This document shows, piece by piece, positions 56,601 through 64,000 of a DNA stretch of 64,000 bases. The position numbers and the translations under genes were made by a program. The notes beneath the pieces were generated by a model. The model searched no databases and had not been told where the DNA came from. It saw only the letters and a program-made list of their open reading frames with translations. This stretch comes from Ypsolopha sequella (Eukaryota; Arthropoda; Insecta; Lepidoptera; Ypsolophidae), in contig OW203987.1 of assembly GCA_934047225.1 (NCBI GenBank), positions 4,925,501-4,989,500 of the forward strand, read 5' to 3'. How positions within the stretch are numbered: the stretch's first letter is position 1; each line of letters starts with the position of its first letter.

Positions 56601-59600
56601 GTTTGTGTGTATTTATGTACTAGTTTATTATAGTGTTAGGAATCCCTTATTAATAAGCCTATGTAGTTGATTGTAGTACATATTTTAACTTTTATTATTA
56701 CTTTTCCTTTTTACATTTAAACACTCTATTTTTTTTTCTTATCTTTTGTTTCACCCAAAGGTTGCCTAGAAGATACTGCTATTAGCAATAACTGCCGCCG
56801 TTGTACACTATACAATTTTGTGTAATGGTATATTTCGCGACAGGCGGGAGTGCGGGCGATTTCATACTGACATATATGTACTCGTGCGTATGTCATAAAT
56901 AAATAAATTTGAAATAAATATTTACATTTGGCTATAATAAGCTTTCCATTTAATTTGATACTTACAAGAAAAATCAAAATTCAAGTATTTTCGAGATATA
57001 ATTCGGTCCACTTTGGGGCCGGCATCAGCCGAATGAGTGAAAAATACAACCTTATGACTAATTAATTAGCGTAAACTACTTTTGAACAAAAATAATAGAA
57101 AATAAAAAAAATATCAAAAAACATTTTGTTTTTATAGAGAAGCTATATATGCAGCCTGGTCCTTATATATAGATGTGTTTAATCGCGCGCCACGCCACTT
57201 AGTTGAATCACAAGTACGAGGAGCGTGACACGATGTTCTTGTGATTAAACAGTATGTCACGCTTCTCGCAAATGAGCCTCGTCGCGCGTGATTAAACACT
57301 ATTTCTCCCGGGCCTGTTTGTCATAAATAAATAAATTAGTCGTCGTAGATAGCAAGAACTACACCATCTATCGCTGTAAGCGCTTTTTTTTACTACAAGT
57401 GATAGTGATAGACGCGGTTTAGTCTAGTCTTATCACTCACCATGTCTATGTACCCTCATGCAACTGGACGTGATGTCAGTGGTGACGGTGAAGTATGGGA
57501 GCCACAAGTCCTCGATGTGGACGTCGCCGAATGACGCACGAATGGTCGAGTTGAACTGGCGACCAGAGAACATCGAGGTCGCTGGGTACGTTAGGTCCAT
57601 TAGCTGCTTTCCCCATTGGGTCATTTTCTGTAAATGGGAAGAGTAAAGTCTAGAAACTGACAAGGATGCTGTGGTTGTGAAATTTATACATATCATTATT
57701 GGTTTTATTAGATCATACGAATAGAACAAAATACGCACACGCAGAGAACGGGCGGCACTCAATATGTACGGGCAATTGACCGTCCATTTTGCTACGTTGC
57801 GTCCAGTGTATGCATCATGACACAACTTAACTTTTTATTTATTTAATTCATCAACTGAGTACCTACTTTGCTACCGTAGAGATCACATTTAGAGAAAACA
57901 AATTTTTCTCTAGAACAAACCACCTTCAAACTACCAATCTGTTTCCACTTATTATACAACTCCACTTCATCTAACCACAACAACCACCGTACGGTCAGAC
58001 CTGATCTCTTGACCATACACAAGCACTGCATGCTCTTTATCATTCTTCCGATTTGCGGGCAGGAGGAGATGGCTTTTATTCATTAAAATGTTTCCGATTT
58101 GCGGGCAGGAGGAGATGGCTTTTATTCATTATCATGTTTCTGATTTGCGGGCAGGGGGAGATGAGTGTCGCTTTTATTCATTAAAATGTTTCCGATTTGC
58201 GGGCAGGGGAGATGAGTGTCGCTTTTATTGATTAAAATGTTTGCGATTTGCGGACAGGGGGAGATGAGTGTCGCTTTTATTCATTAAAATGTTTCCGATT
58301 TGCGGGCAGGGGAGATGAGTGTCGCTTTTATTGATTAAAATGTTTGCGATTTGCGGACAGGGGGAGATGAGTGTCGCTTTTATTCATTAAAATGTTTTCG
58401 ATTTGCGGGCAGGGGGAGATGAGTGTTGCTTTTATTCATTAAAATGTTTCCGATTTGCGGGCAGGGGGAGATGAGTGTCGCTTTTATTCATTAAAATGTT
58501 TCCGATTTGCGGGCAGGGGGAGATGAGTGTCGCTTTTATTCATTAAAATGTTTCCGATTTGCGGGCAGGGGGAGGTGAGTGTCACTTATATTAATTTACA
58601 TATTTCCGATTTGCGGGCAGGGGGAGGTGAGTGTCGCTTATATTCATTAACAAGTTTCTGATTTGCGGGCAGGGGGAGGTGAGTGTCGCTTATATTTTTT
58701 ACCTATATTAACACAAACCTTGGACCATTCTCTCGCTTTTTGTGTGACGGTGGTGCTGTTCCTCTCCATGCACCATAGCGCTCCCATGAACGCACCGATG
58801 CTTACACCTCCCACCATGTCTATGGGAATGCCAGCTTCCTGAAATTTATAAAACAATCTCCAATAATACTGTGAGATATACGCGAGTTTTTGATAGTCCA
58901 AAACCGTTGGAGGAAGCATTTCGAAGAGACAGGTATAGCAATCTGAGTTCTTAGTTATTTAACACCTTGGGAACGCGTGAAGAATATGGCAATTTTTCTC
59001 TTGCGGGAATTAAGCTTTAGTATGATGCCTCAGATGGAAGCAGGCAGAGCGCGTCCTCCCCGAAACTCTATCCCATTGTAATAAAGACACATTTTATGTG
59101 TAGTAATCTGTACAGCCTTGATCCGCTCCCCGAGCTTCTACCCCTACCTGGACAGTCCCAGTCACTAGCCGAGGGAAGTCATTATGTACTGACGCTTCTG
59201 AAATCAACACTTCACAGTATATACCTACGACTCTATCCCATTGTAATAAAGATGTATTTAGAATGTAATAACCTGTATAGCCTTGATCATGCCGACATGC
59301 GCCGCCCCCCGCGCCCCGCCCCCGCCCAGGACGAGCCCCACGGAGGTGCCAGTCAGCCAGCGAGCGAGCCGAGAGAAGTCGCTATGTACCGATGCTTCTG
59401 ACATTAACACTTTGCTGTACAGTTCACTCTGGAAGTTAGAAAATTTTAAATGTTATTTTTAGTAGGAGCAATTTTAAGGTTGAGATAAACTGTATGTTAT
59501 ATTTTAACATTTATCTACCCTAAGACTTAGTTAGCTATCTGTTTTACTGTTTATCTATTCCAATTAGCCCGACGATATCAAATAATAATAATTAAGTAAA

Positions 59601-62600
59601 TAACAAGTACAAGAAGACTTTTATTAGTGTTAGAATGAAGTTCCATTAAGGAGTCACACCTTACAGTATAAATTAAAATTCGATCGAATATCCTCGAATG
59701 TTTCTTTACTATAAGCTGCGTAGCAGTTATTTGGAATTGAAAAAACACAGCCCTAAATTTTTCCTGGATTCTTACATTTTCATTGATGTTTCTGTGAATG
59801 AAATTGTTGCCTCATTCGATTTCTTACACAAATACAAGAATCTCATAAAGAAGACTCGTTATAAATTTATTTTCACACCACCTGCTCGACAATGTCCAAT
59901 TACATATCATGCAACCTCAACGTAAAGTAACGCATTATATCTCAAGAGATATAAAGTTATATGAAAATCCCTAAAGTAGGGCCACTGAGTGATGGCACTT
60001 ATGACAGATGCATTTAGTGATGAGGTACATTTAAAATTTCGGTTATAAATAAAAATCAAGTGTGAGTTTACTCAACATTAGACACGTCATTCAACATTCA
60101 ACATAATTATACAAAAGGAAAATGTGCCAAAACCAGTGGCGTAGCTATCGGAGGGCTATGCGGTGTAGTGCCCCGGGGCCTCCAAGAAATGTTTAAATAT
60201 CTAAATCGAAAAAATTATTTTACTATCAATTATTTTCGTTTAGTTTAACTTCGTCATTGTTTTGTTTTTAATTAAATATTATTGCGTAACTTGGCAACCT
60301 CAAACACGACCTATAAAAATGAGAAACTTTAAAAAAAAACAACATTGTTTCTATACGAATTCTATTGCACAATAAAGCAACATATCGAAAAATAATAACC
60401 GAAACAAGTAGTACATCACTATCAACAATGAAGTATTACATTTTTTAATTCACACTTGCTTGTAAATAATTACGATACCTTGTAGGCATTTAAACGTCAT
60501 AGGCGCCATCACTCAGTAGCTCTACTGTAGGGATTAAAGTGATTTAAATTTGGAACGTCAAATTCGTGTGGAAACTCGTGGAAAACAAATGCCCATATGG
60601 GATTGTAAAGAGGTTTGTTCGAAAATCGAACTGGCCACCATAAGCAGAATTCAACAAAAAGAAAAAAAGCGTGAAACAAAAGACCGGGTTTGGTGCTGTG
60701 ATTGTCAGTGAATTTTATTGAATTATTAATGTTGATAAAAAATGTCGAGCTTTTTATTGCCTCGCAGAAGGTGTGAAAAGTAGAGTATGCTCCTCTGGAA
60801 TAAAGCCTGTCTTTGTCTTGGGCAGCTTGAACCCCTCGCTTTACTCAGGACTCTATATAAATCCCTCGCTACGCTCAGGAGTTAACTCTAGAGTCCCTCG
60901 TTACGCTCAGGGTTCAATATGCCGCCCGTGACGTAAGACACTGCTTTATTCCCTTAGTGCATAATCTACTATTGTTGCACCTGTCTTAAAAACGATTACG
61001 CCGATCGAGCAGATATGTTAGGTATATGAAGACTTTTTTCAGTATACATAACGTTCTTTCAAGCCGCATATTATATTATTATGTAATAAAAATGTGTTGA
61101 CTTGCTTGATTCATTTTTTTATACACAGAAAGAAACTACATACTCGTACATTATTACATGTTCGTTACATAATTATAGGCAAAATAGTTATTTGTGGCGA
61201 GTACGCAATAATGTCAGTAAATTGCAAGATAATGGTACCGATTCGGTGAAGCACATCTTAACTTATTTGACAGGACTAAACTTAATTTAAGCGTTCTGTC
61301 CTTGTCTTTTCGATAAAGAAAGAAAAAGACAGGATGCTTAAAATACTGTTAGTCCAATAAGTTAAGACGTGTTATGCCGAATCGATACCATTGATATCTT
61401 TTCCTTGTCAGTGGTTCAAGCAAGAATGGTTCTGAGTTCATTTGTTTTCATTTTTATGTATAAGTTTTTGATAACAATACTTACAAAGTTTTTATAATAA
61501 TAAAAAAAAAATATATTTAAAAAATCCCTTTTCTGCACATTGTGGTGTGTTTCAGTATCTGGTTATTTAAACTAAGTTCATATACAAGGTGTAACAGAAA
61601 GGTGTAACCATATTTGAAGAGCTTATTCAGTCAATGGTTTAGAACAACTTTTACTGTGGAGCCAACCCTGAAATCTCAAAAACAAAATCTGCCCTTCCAT
61701 ATATTTCGGCCGAGCGGCATTGCATTTTTCTATAAAAGAGTAAATTTTTTTTTTCGAGATACATGTTTTGTTCTATAGTAAAAGTTGTTCTATACCATTG
61801 ACTGAATAAGCTCTTCAAATATGGTTACACCTTTCTGTTACACGTTGTATACATTATTGTTTTCTATGTGTTATCTGATTATGTGTATTTCTCTTTGAAA
61901 ATGAATTATAGTCAAGATTGTGTTGCTCAAATTATTATGTTACTATTGGTGGAAACTTGTAATTGGCTTTATTTAAGTTATTCTAATAATATTGTTCGTT
62001 ACCTTGTGCTGTAAGTTTCCCTTGAAAATAAATAAATAAAATAAATAATAAATTTAGCTTGCATTCCTGAATGCCGGGGTAAATGTAAAGTTTACTACGT
62101 AAAAGTGAAAGAGCTTATCGTCGCACAAGAACCAATACCGCGAATGTCATTTTTATTATTTTTTTACCTTCGGACTTTAAAATTCTGAATAAAATATAAA
62201 ACGGCTAATATTTCGACATACGCGGTGTTACGCATAAAAAGAACCAACAAACTTGCGTGCTAACACCGCGTAAGTCAAAATGTTCCGTTTTCTATTTTTG
62301 ATTACTACTATTATTAAAACAATTGAAAAAATATTACTCGATATATTTCGGCCCTCGGTATGGGGCCGTCATCAGTCGATCATCAGCCATACCGAGGGCC
62401 GAAATATATCGAGTAATATTTTTTTAATTGTTTTAATAATAGCAGTAATCAAAAGCTCGTAAAAGTTAAATATAATATATTTATAAAGGTTTTCTATTTT
62501 TAAGTCACAGGGTAATTAATAATAAAAAATGACATTCGCGGTATTCGTTCTTGTACGACAGTTATCTTATATTGAGACGGAATCTACTTACTAATCGTTC

Positions 62601-63083
62601 TGGAACGGCCACTTTGTAAAGGCAGTTTATTTACATGGCAAAGGTTATTATTTTGCATACGTATCATTATTTAACTGTCAAAAGTGAATTTTACATTTCT
62701 GACAAGGTTTGGGAATTGTTCGGAGCTGTTCGGAGCTCTTCGTTTTCACTCGGGTGGTTGTGGAACGGGTGACAGTTCATTTTTACCATTAACCTGGCGT
62801 TTAGGAACGTTGCCTTAAAATATATTCATCGCGTCATCATTGAAATAATGTAGACATTTACAATATTTATCAGTATTTTTTTTGTGCAAACCATACTCAC
62901 GATTCTATACTGACTCTTCCTTGTGAACATTCGGTGTGGACACCTCACATGGTGGTGTTGAGACACCCAACTCCTGATGTTGAGCCAGTGCACCGTCCCT
63001 GAAGGGTTCGGGCCTCCCTCGCGATGTAGTAACACGAGCTCTTTCTGCGTTCTTATGGCGAGCCGCTCGATTTCTTTCTCTAT
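38530..63083 (-). CDS. sws: Swiss cheese / neuropathy target esterase (PNPLA6/7), C-terminal part
   Basis: sws/NTE is an ER-anchored patatin-like lysophospholipase that deacylates lysophosphatidylcholine; fly mutants show glial and neuronal degeneration. Here the gene enters from the right with its N-terminal (transmembrane, cyclic-nucleotide-binding-like) part outside the window. Joining 63083-62901, 59428-59273, 58838-58719, 57627-57441, 50582-50466, 46227-46107, 45263-45173, 44357-44219, 43247-43172, 41578-41431 and 38640-38530 gives 1449 nt, 482 codons plus stop, all phases consistent. Visible landmarks: [20 protein letters not shown], the oxyanion loop [15 protein letters not shown], nucleophile motif [25 protein letters not shown], catalytic aspartate in [31 protein letters not shown] and [13 protein letters not shown]. 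Both dyad residues (Ser and Asp) are intact. The catalytic-Asp exon has a second version at 47367-47483. A TTTATT on the plus strand near 38082 is a candidate poly(A) signal. Confidence 0.93.
39341..39556. repeat. Palindromic MITE, near-perfect arms of about 90-100 bp
   Basis: The arms cactaatcaaagtcttcttg and caagaagactttgattagtg enclose a short centre (about 39440-39465). The adjoining gttagaatgaagttccat also occurs with a half copy at 59555-59670. Confidence 0.85.
40140..40260 (+). repeat. Possible tRNA-like SINE head
   Basis: The stretch ggtctatggtccggacgtct with ggtcaggagttcaaatctca (B-box-like) resembles a tRNA-derived region but does not fold as an intact tRNA. Followed by unrelated sequence. 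Confidence 0.3.
40323..40673. mobile_element. MITE with inverted termini (about 350 bp)
   Basis: Left ttactacgtatagactagca and right ttggtctatacgtagtaaca are inverted. The inner ends share ttcccata/tatgggag. Confidence 0.75.
40694..40785 (+). repeat. SINE 3' fragment
   Basis: Shares tcgtcggtgaaacg and aacacctct.ac..cc.tcggggatt.atgt.gtgacgat with the SINE at 52365-52860. Confidence 0.55.
41431..41578 (-). CDS. sws: sws exon w10
   Basis: Acceptor ctcccgcag, donor gag|gtaagc. [20 protein letters not shown] matches human SFTDLAEIVSRIEP, then a Ser/acidic tail ([20 protein letters not shown]). Confidence 0.9.
41640..41838. repeat. Imperfect palindromic repeat
   Basis: The string cattgaaataatgagctttaaatcgtgtt pairs with aacacgatttaaagctcgcatttcaatg across about 200 bp. 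The outer ends (ggcaccagaccacctcaaag / ctta.aggtggttcggttgc) are more diverged. Confidence 0.65.
42803..43080 (+). mobile_element. MITE family E, copy 2
   Basis: Contains actcctcataacaggcgacc, aaccaaaatggcttctatat, cccgtttcgattgttgacag and ggctgtattgtctatg, in the same order as the copy at 56085-56418. Confidence 0.78.
43172..43247 (-). CDS. sws: sws exon w9
   Basis: Acceptor tgttttaag, donor actga|gtaagt. A short Gly-rich start and then [20 protein letters not shown], a poorly conserved linker in the family. Accepted because phase links w8 and w10 exactly. Confidence 0.8.
44219..44357 (-). CDS. sws: sws exon w8
   Basis: Acceptor caatttcag, donor acgag|gtactt. [20 protein letters not shown] and [20 protein letters not shown] correspond to human [20 protein letters not shown]. 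Leaves in phase 1. Confidence 0.93.
44562..44792 (-). repeat. Repeat family C, truncated inverted copy
   Basis: Reverse complement of the 5' three quarters of family C: ccccttaaatatttatttta, ttgttatagcggcaacagaa and ending cttttgggtacggaacccta. Confidence 0.78.
45173..45263 (-). CDS. sws: sws exon w7
   Basis: Acceptor gtttttccag, donor gag|gtaagt; 30 codons after completing an Arg codon. [20 protein letters not shown] then [10 protein letters not shown] matches human [20 protein letters not shown]. Confidence 0.92.
45330..45986 (-). mobile_element. MITE family F, copy 2, with internal insertion
   Basis: Outer parts match 63530-63890 and, inverted, 33401-33812. About 200 extra bases in the middle duplicate the aaaacagttcgtcctaaatg block and include a perfect 13-bp-arm palindrome (tttacgcacgctg/cagcgtgcgtaaa, 45544-45572). 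Confidence 0.75.
46107..46227 (-). CDS. sws: sws exon w6
   Basis: Acceptor gatatttcag, donor aag-ag|gtaata. Completes an Ala codon, then [20 protein letters not shown] and [19 protein letters not shown], matching human [20 protein letters not shown]. Confidence 0.93.
46702..46864. mobile_element. Palindromic MITE (163 bp)
   Basis: agccgattctgaaggcttta...tagtgctgtca and tgacagcactaaaactaaaa...agccttcagaattggct are long inverted arms. Confidence 0.85.
47367..47483 (-). CDS. sws: sws exon w5b, alternative catalytic-aspartate exon
   Basis: Acceptor gtgacgtcacttag (with an upstream tctctctctaccc tract), strong donor ccag|gtgagt; 117 nt, phase 1 at both ends, no stop. [20 protein letters not shown] then [19 protein letters not shown]. 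It matches w5a at 28 of 39 residues while differing at many third codon positions (AT-rich codons here), which points to long retention under selection. The motif reads DGC instead of DGG. Likely used instead of w5a; inclusion of both would also stay in frame. Confidence 0.82.
47604..47627 (-). other. Candidate 24-nt microexon just upstream of sws w5b (speculative)
   Basis: On the minus strand an acceptor tttacactcag is followed 24 nt later by a perfect donor accaag|gtaagt. The length keeps frame. Read in phase 1 it would give APNRKPNQ between w5a/w4 and w5b. No homology supports it; it may be a decoy site. Confidence 0.15.
47881..48229. mobile_element. Palindromic MITE (about 349 bp)
   Basis: Inverted arms: aaatcatagatattcttaag / aagaatatctatgattt and cagaatatctaggttcccac / gggaacctagatattctgta, with weaker outer parts (cctgcggagcaatcctggtt / actaggactgctctgcagg). 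Lies in the intron between the two alternative sws exons. Confidence 0.85.
49421..49680. mobile_element. Terminal-inverted-repeat element (agggttaccaga ends)
   Basis: Left end agggttaccaga, right end tctggtaaccct, with several internal 'cctga' motifs facing both ways (tcctgacatgtcagga). A DNA-transposon MITE; superfamily not fixed. Confidence 0.75.
49812..50225. mobile_element. Palindromic MITE (414 bp) beside sws exon w5a
   Basis: Ends agcttgaccgtaacagttgt / gcggttacggtcaagct. Arms include the GC-rich cgccttaggc...gcgcggcgaggcgggg block and atgagttcaca...gatcgatattg, paired with its complement. Lies 241 bp downstream (in gene sense) of w5a. Confidence 0.88.
50466..50582 (-). CDS. sws: sws exon w5a, catalytic-aspartate exon, canonical version
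   Basis: Acceptor gcgcgcgcag, donor ccag|gtaaac; 117 nt, phase 1 at both ends. [20 protein letters not shown] then [19 protein letters not shown] follows the human sequence closely. The Asp of DGG is the second dyad residue. GC-rich, and separated from w4 by 6.9 kb of repeat-laden intron. Confidence 0.93.
52365..52860 (+). repeat. tRNA-derived SINE
   Basis: The head has an A-box-like tagctcaggggtag (52371) and a B-box ggttcgatccc (52413) within a degenerate tRNA-like stretch. It is followed by a lepidopteran SINE body (tgctgaacggtgaaggaaaac, aggaaacctgcatgccc). The tail includes tcgtcggtgaaacgcaggtg and ccctcggggattcatg. The partial copies at 15355-15610 and 40694-40785 belong to it. Confidence 0.7.
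53576..53727. repeat. Palindromic MITE family B, copy 3
   Basis: gatctaaaaagaccaacttg...gtgaatcatgaaatgatttga and tatgattcatccaaagcggc...ctttttagagg are inverted arms, sharing tttttcacgcgtgcacaag with copy 2. Confidence 0.75.
54311..54510. repeat. 200-bp near-perfect palindrome with a tRNA-like core
   Basis: Two 85-bp arms (54311-54395 and 54426-54510) are near-perfect inverted repeats. The inner ends plus the roughly 30-base loop form tRNA-like parts: a pairing 5'/3' acceptor (tccgggcc / ggcccgga) and a complete T arm with Pol III B box (ggttcgaatcc, 54419-54429). The D and anticodon arms are missing. It could fold as one long hairpin. Confidence 0.85.
54890..55578. mobile_element. Non-autonomous hAT element with 8-bp target duplication
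   Basis: Inverted ends cagtgccggattagcc and ccttaatccggcactg. The octamer gtagctag flanks both sides (54882-54889 and 55579-55586). A nested palindrome sits inside (gcgggtctaccgcgtaattct / agaattacgcggtagacccgc, about 55336-55500). No transposase. Confidence 0.9.
56085..56418 (+). mobile_element. MITE family E, copy 3
   Basis: The most complete copy: catagacaaatacagcccac at the left, ggctgtattgtctatgag at the right. The interior matches 42803-43080 plus a ttcgggaaagataagtttgtggc block shared with 13757-13861 and 37361-37667. Confidence 0.8.
57441..57627 (-). CDS. sws: sws exon w4
   Basis: Acceptor catttacag, donor catg|gtgagt. [29 protein letters not shown] and [17 protein letters not shown] are near-identical in pattern to human NTE (LDLTYPITSMFSG, IEDLWIPYFAITTDIT). 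Leaves in phase 1 ahead of the duplicated exon. Confidence 0.94.
58044..58700. repeat. Minisatellite, about 13 units of about 52 bp
   Basis: The unit is ttccgatttgcgggcagggg, then gagatgagtgtcgctttta and ttcattaaaatg. The first two units are shorter (46 bp, lacking atgagtgtc). Variant units (tttattgatt, tgcgatttgcggacag) occur as a repeated pair at about 58191-58292 and 58293-58396, a higher-order duplication. The last three units are more diverged. The array ends about 20 bp from sws exon w3. Confidence 0.92.
58719..58838 (-). CDS. sws: sws exon w3, nucleophile exon
   Basis: Acceptor aaatttcag, donor aag|gtttgt; exactly 40 codons. [20 protein letters not shown] includes GVSIG (GXSXG) with the catalytic serine. 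The donor lies about 20 bp from a 52-bp minisatellite. Confidence 0.94.
59108..59217 (-). pseudogene. Decayed tandem duplicate of the sws oxyanion-hole exon
   Basis: Minus-strand sequence readable as [20 protein letters not shown] then [14 protein letters not shown] aligns with exon w2 ([21 protein letters not shown]...GARGAAHVG). The glycine loop GLVLGGGG is gone through small deletions and the original donor is mutated (cag|gttatt to cag|attact). The flanks are duplicated too (actctatcccattgtaataa before both). Non-functional as a catalytic exon, though no stop occurs in this frame. Confidence 0.78.
59273..59428 (-). CDS. sws: sws exon w2, oxyanion-hole exon
   Basis: Acceptor acttccag, donor cag|gttatt; 52 codons, phase 0. 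Carries [20 protein letters not shown] and [17 protein letters not shown]; the glycine-rich loop forms the oxyanion hole. Strongly GC-rich compared with the flanks. A decayed tandem copy lies just downstream in the gene. Confidence 0.93.
59555..59670 (+). repeat. Half copy of the 39341-39556 palindromic element
   Basis: Shares ctattccaattagcccgacg, acaagtacaagaagactttt and ttagaatgaagttccattaaggagtcac with the right arm and flank of that element. Confidence 0.7.
59966..60536. mobile_element. Inverted-repeat element containing a hAT-like end
   Basis: Outer ends aatccctaaagtagggccac / tctactgtagggatt and cactgagtgatgg / ccatcactcag are inverted. Inside, cagtggcgtagctat (60133) is a hAT left end like that at 28938, but no matching right end was found, so only one end persists. 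Confidence 0.6.
60800..60930 (+). repeat. Short tandem motif cluster (ccctcgctacgctcagg)
   Basis: Three spaced variants: ccctcgctttactcagga, ccctcgctacgctcagga and ccctcgttacgctcaggg. The outer parts (ggaataaagc / gctttattcc) are inverted at about 60798 and 60945, suggesting a MITE. Confidence 0.5.
61233..61395. repeat. Imperfect palindromic repeat
   Basis: aatggtaccgattcggtgaa...cttaacttatttgacaggac pairs with gtccaataagttaagacgtg...gccgaatcgataccatt. Confidence 0.7.
61582..61850. mobile_element. Palindromic MITE (269 bp, atacaaggtgtaacag ends)
   Basis: Left atacaaggtgtaacagaaag and right ctttctgttacacgttgtat are inverted. The arms continue through ggttacacc/ggtgtaacc, gaagagcttattcagtcaat and acaacttttact. 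Confidence 0.88.
62066..62813. mobile_element. Nested inverted-repeat structure, three levels
   Basis: Outer ends ttcctgaatgccggggtaaa / taacctggcgtttaggaac are inverted. The middle level (62119-62561) is bounded by tcgcacaagaaccaataccg and its complement cggtattcgttcttgtacga. Inside lies hairpin family D (62301-62449), with arms attactactattattaaaac / gttttaataatagcagtaat around the ttcggccctcggtatggggc block. A small hairpin with gcggtgtta/taacaccgc lies at about 62220-62272. This suggests successive insertions. Confidence 0.75.
62901..63083 (-). CDS. sws: sws exon w1 (first in window)
   Basis: Acceptor ctatcaacag, donor atc|gtgagt; 61 codons, phase 0 both ends. [20 protein letters not shown] then [19 protein letters not shown] and [13 protein letters not shown] match the region just before the patatin domain of human NTE ([20 protein letters not shown]). 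Confidence 0.92.
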
Positions 63084-63119
63084 CTGTTGATAGAAAAATA
63101 TATTATGATAGATAATAAA

Positions 63120-63292
63120 TAGTTCTTGCAATCTACGACGCATAATTCTGCTTTCCTTGTGTTAAGTATCTGTATACAATGCAAATGCGTGTGTACGACA
63201 CGCACCTGCAAGGCACGCACACTAGTGCAACGTGTGTATACACGACTTACTACAAGTAAACCAGATTAGTCGTCGTGGATTGCAAGAACTAT
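63120..63292. repeat. Imperfect inverted repeat
   Basis: agttcttgcaatctacgacg and cgtcgtggattgcaagaact are inverted. The same gcaatccacgatgactaatctg motif with acttgtagtaa occurs at 54735-54775 and a relative at 57335-57360. Probably a small DNA element, 37 bp upstream of sws exon w1. Confidence 0.6.
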
Positions 63293-63529
63293 ACAAGACA
63301 AGGAAACAGAGGGCTGAAAAGACCAAGAAAGATGATAGAACATTACATAGACATACAATACAAGATACATAATATAATTATTTGTTAAGACAATAAAAAA
63401 TTCTTCCATAAAGCAAAAAGATTTTCCGGACAGTTTAGCTGATGAAAATAATAATATATCACCTAGCTTTTGCCCGCGGCTTCGACCGTGTAGGTTAAGT
63501 TTTTGTATAGTCGTATAGAATCTGCAAAT

Positions 63530-63890
63530 ATTTTTGTCGAAATTTTCTTACAGATTCATGAGTTCATAATTCCTGTAATTCAATAGCTATTTCAATCATT
63601 AGTTTTTTGTTTGAAAGTTGATTTCAAGGTTTTACTTTTCAGTTTGTTTATAAATATTTAATATTCAAAAACAGTTCGTCTTAAATGCCATTCATTTCCG
63701 TTATAAGATTCGTAATAATTTTTTACAGCTGACATTTTTCAACAATTAAATTAATGTTGCTGTTAGCTTAATGTTGTCTCATTCATACACAAATAAATTA
63801 AATAATTTGGAATTTTCATTCCTAAAAAAATGCAAAAATGTTAGTACTGAAAATTGAGTTTCCTTCAAATTCTCTATAGAAAACGGCAAT
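63530..63890 (-). mobile_element. MITE family F, copy 3
   Basis: gaaattttcttacagattca, gtttgaaagttgatttcaag, aatgttgtctcattcataca and gaaaattgagtttccttcaa follow the order of 45330-45986 without its internal insertion. The right terminus is truncated after aaaacggcaat. Confidence 0.78.
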
Positions 63891-64000
63891 GAGGAAGAGT
63901 CACGATTTTTGTTAAGTATGTAGATCGATGACAGTAAAAAAAACATGACTTATGGTGAAAAAAATATCCAAATCGGACAAGAAATGTCGAAAGTACAGCA

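Larger units (their letters stand above)
50583..57440. other. sws intron between w4 and w5a (6.9 kb), repeats only
   Basis: Holds a SINE (52365-52860), MITE B copy (53576-53727), a tRNA-cored palindrome (54311-54510), a hAT element (54890-55578) and MITE E copy (56085-56418). Two overlapping minus-strand hydrophobic frames at 51427-51786 and 51719-52063 vaguely resemble chemoreceptor membrane segments but cannot be confirmed. No sws exon is missing by phase. Confidence 0.55.

Noticed and set aside
58044..58700. CRISPR array
   Set aside because: The units are contiguous tandem repeats without unique spacers, in an animal intron.
62826..63143. 105-codon gene on the minus strand
   Set aside because: Only 62901-63083 is exon (sws w1); the rest is intron read-through on both sides.

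Overview
The window is animal nuclear DNA, most likely from a moth or butterfly (ditrysian Lepidoptera). It has short exons with consensus GT-AG splice sites and AT-rich introns of 0.2-7 kb. The interspersed repeats are of insect and lepidopteran type: mariner, RTE-like LINE 3' ends, a tRNA-derived SINE, non-autonomous hAT elements with 8-bp target duplications, and many palindromic MITEs. No bacterial-type gene, operon or CRISPR array is present. Almost all listed ORFs of 60-140 codons are chance frames inside introns or repeats; the real genes were rebuilt exon by exon from splice sites, phase and family similarity.

Layout. (1) 3919-4015, minus: first coding exon of a secreted or membrane protein (signal peptide), running off to the left. 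It is divergent from (2) 4894-26352, plus: a 12-exon, in-phase gene of 561 codons for ODAD3/CCDC151, an outer-dynein-arm docking coiled-coil protein. A CpG-richer interval with a YY1-type ATGGCGGC motif separates the two. (3) 28071-31472, plus: a two-exon gene (440 codons) for an armadillo-repeat protein like RSPH14 (radial spoke). (4) 31473-38529: a convergent intergenic stretch full of repeats. (5) 38530-63083, minus: the last 11 coding steps (482 codons) of Swiss cheese/neuropathy target esterase (sws, PNPLA6/7), covering the whole patatin catalytic domain and C-terminus; the N-terminal part lies beyond the right edge.

The two plus-strand genes both belong to the motile axoneme (outer dynein arm docking and radial spoke), so testis/sperm-flagellum expression is expected. 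The minus-strand gene is an ER lysophospholipase.

Most notable finding: the sws exon that carries the catalytic aspartate exists twice, at 50466-50582 and 47367-47483. Both copies are 117 nt, with identical phases, good splice sites and open frames. They share 28 of 39 residues but differ at many synonymous positions, which looks like an old, functional pair of alternative exons. The second copy reads DGC where the first reads DGG. A separate, decayed tandem copy of the oxyanion-hole exon lies at about 59108-59217.
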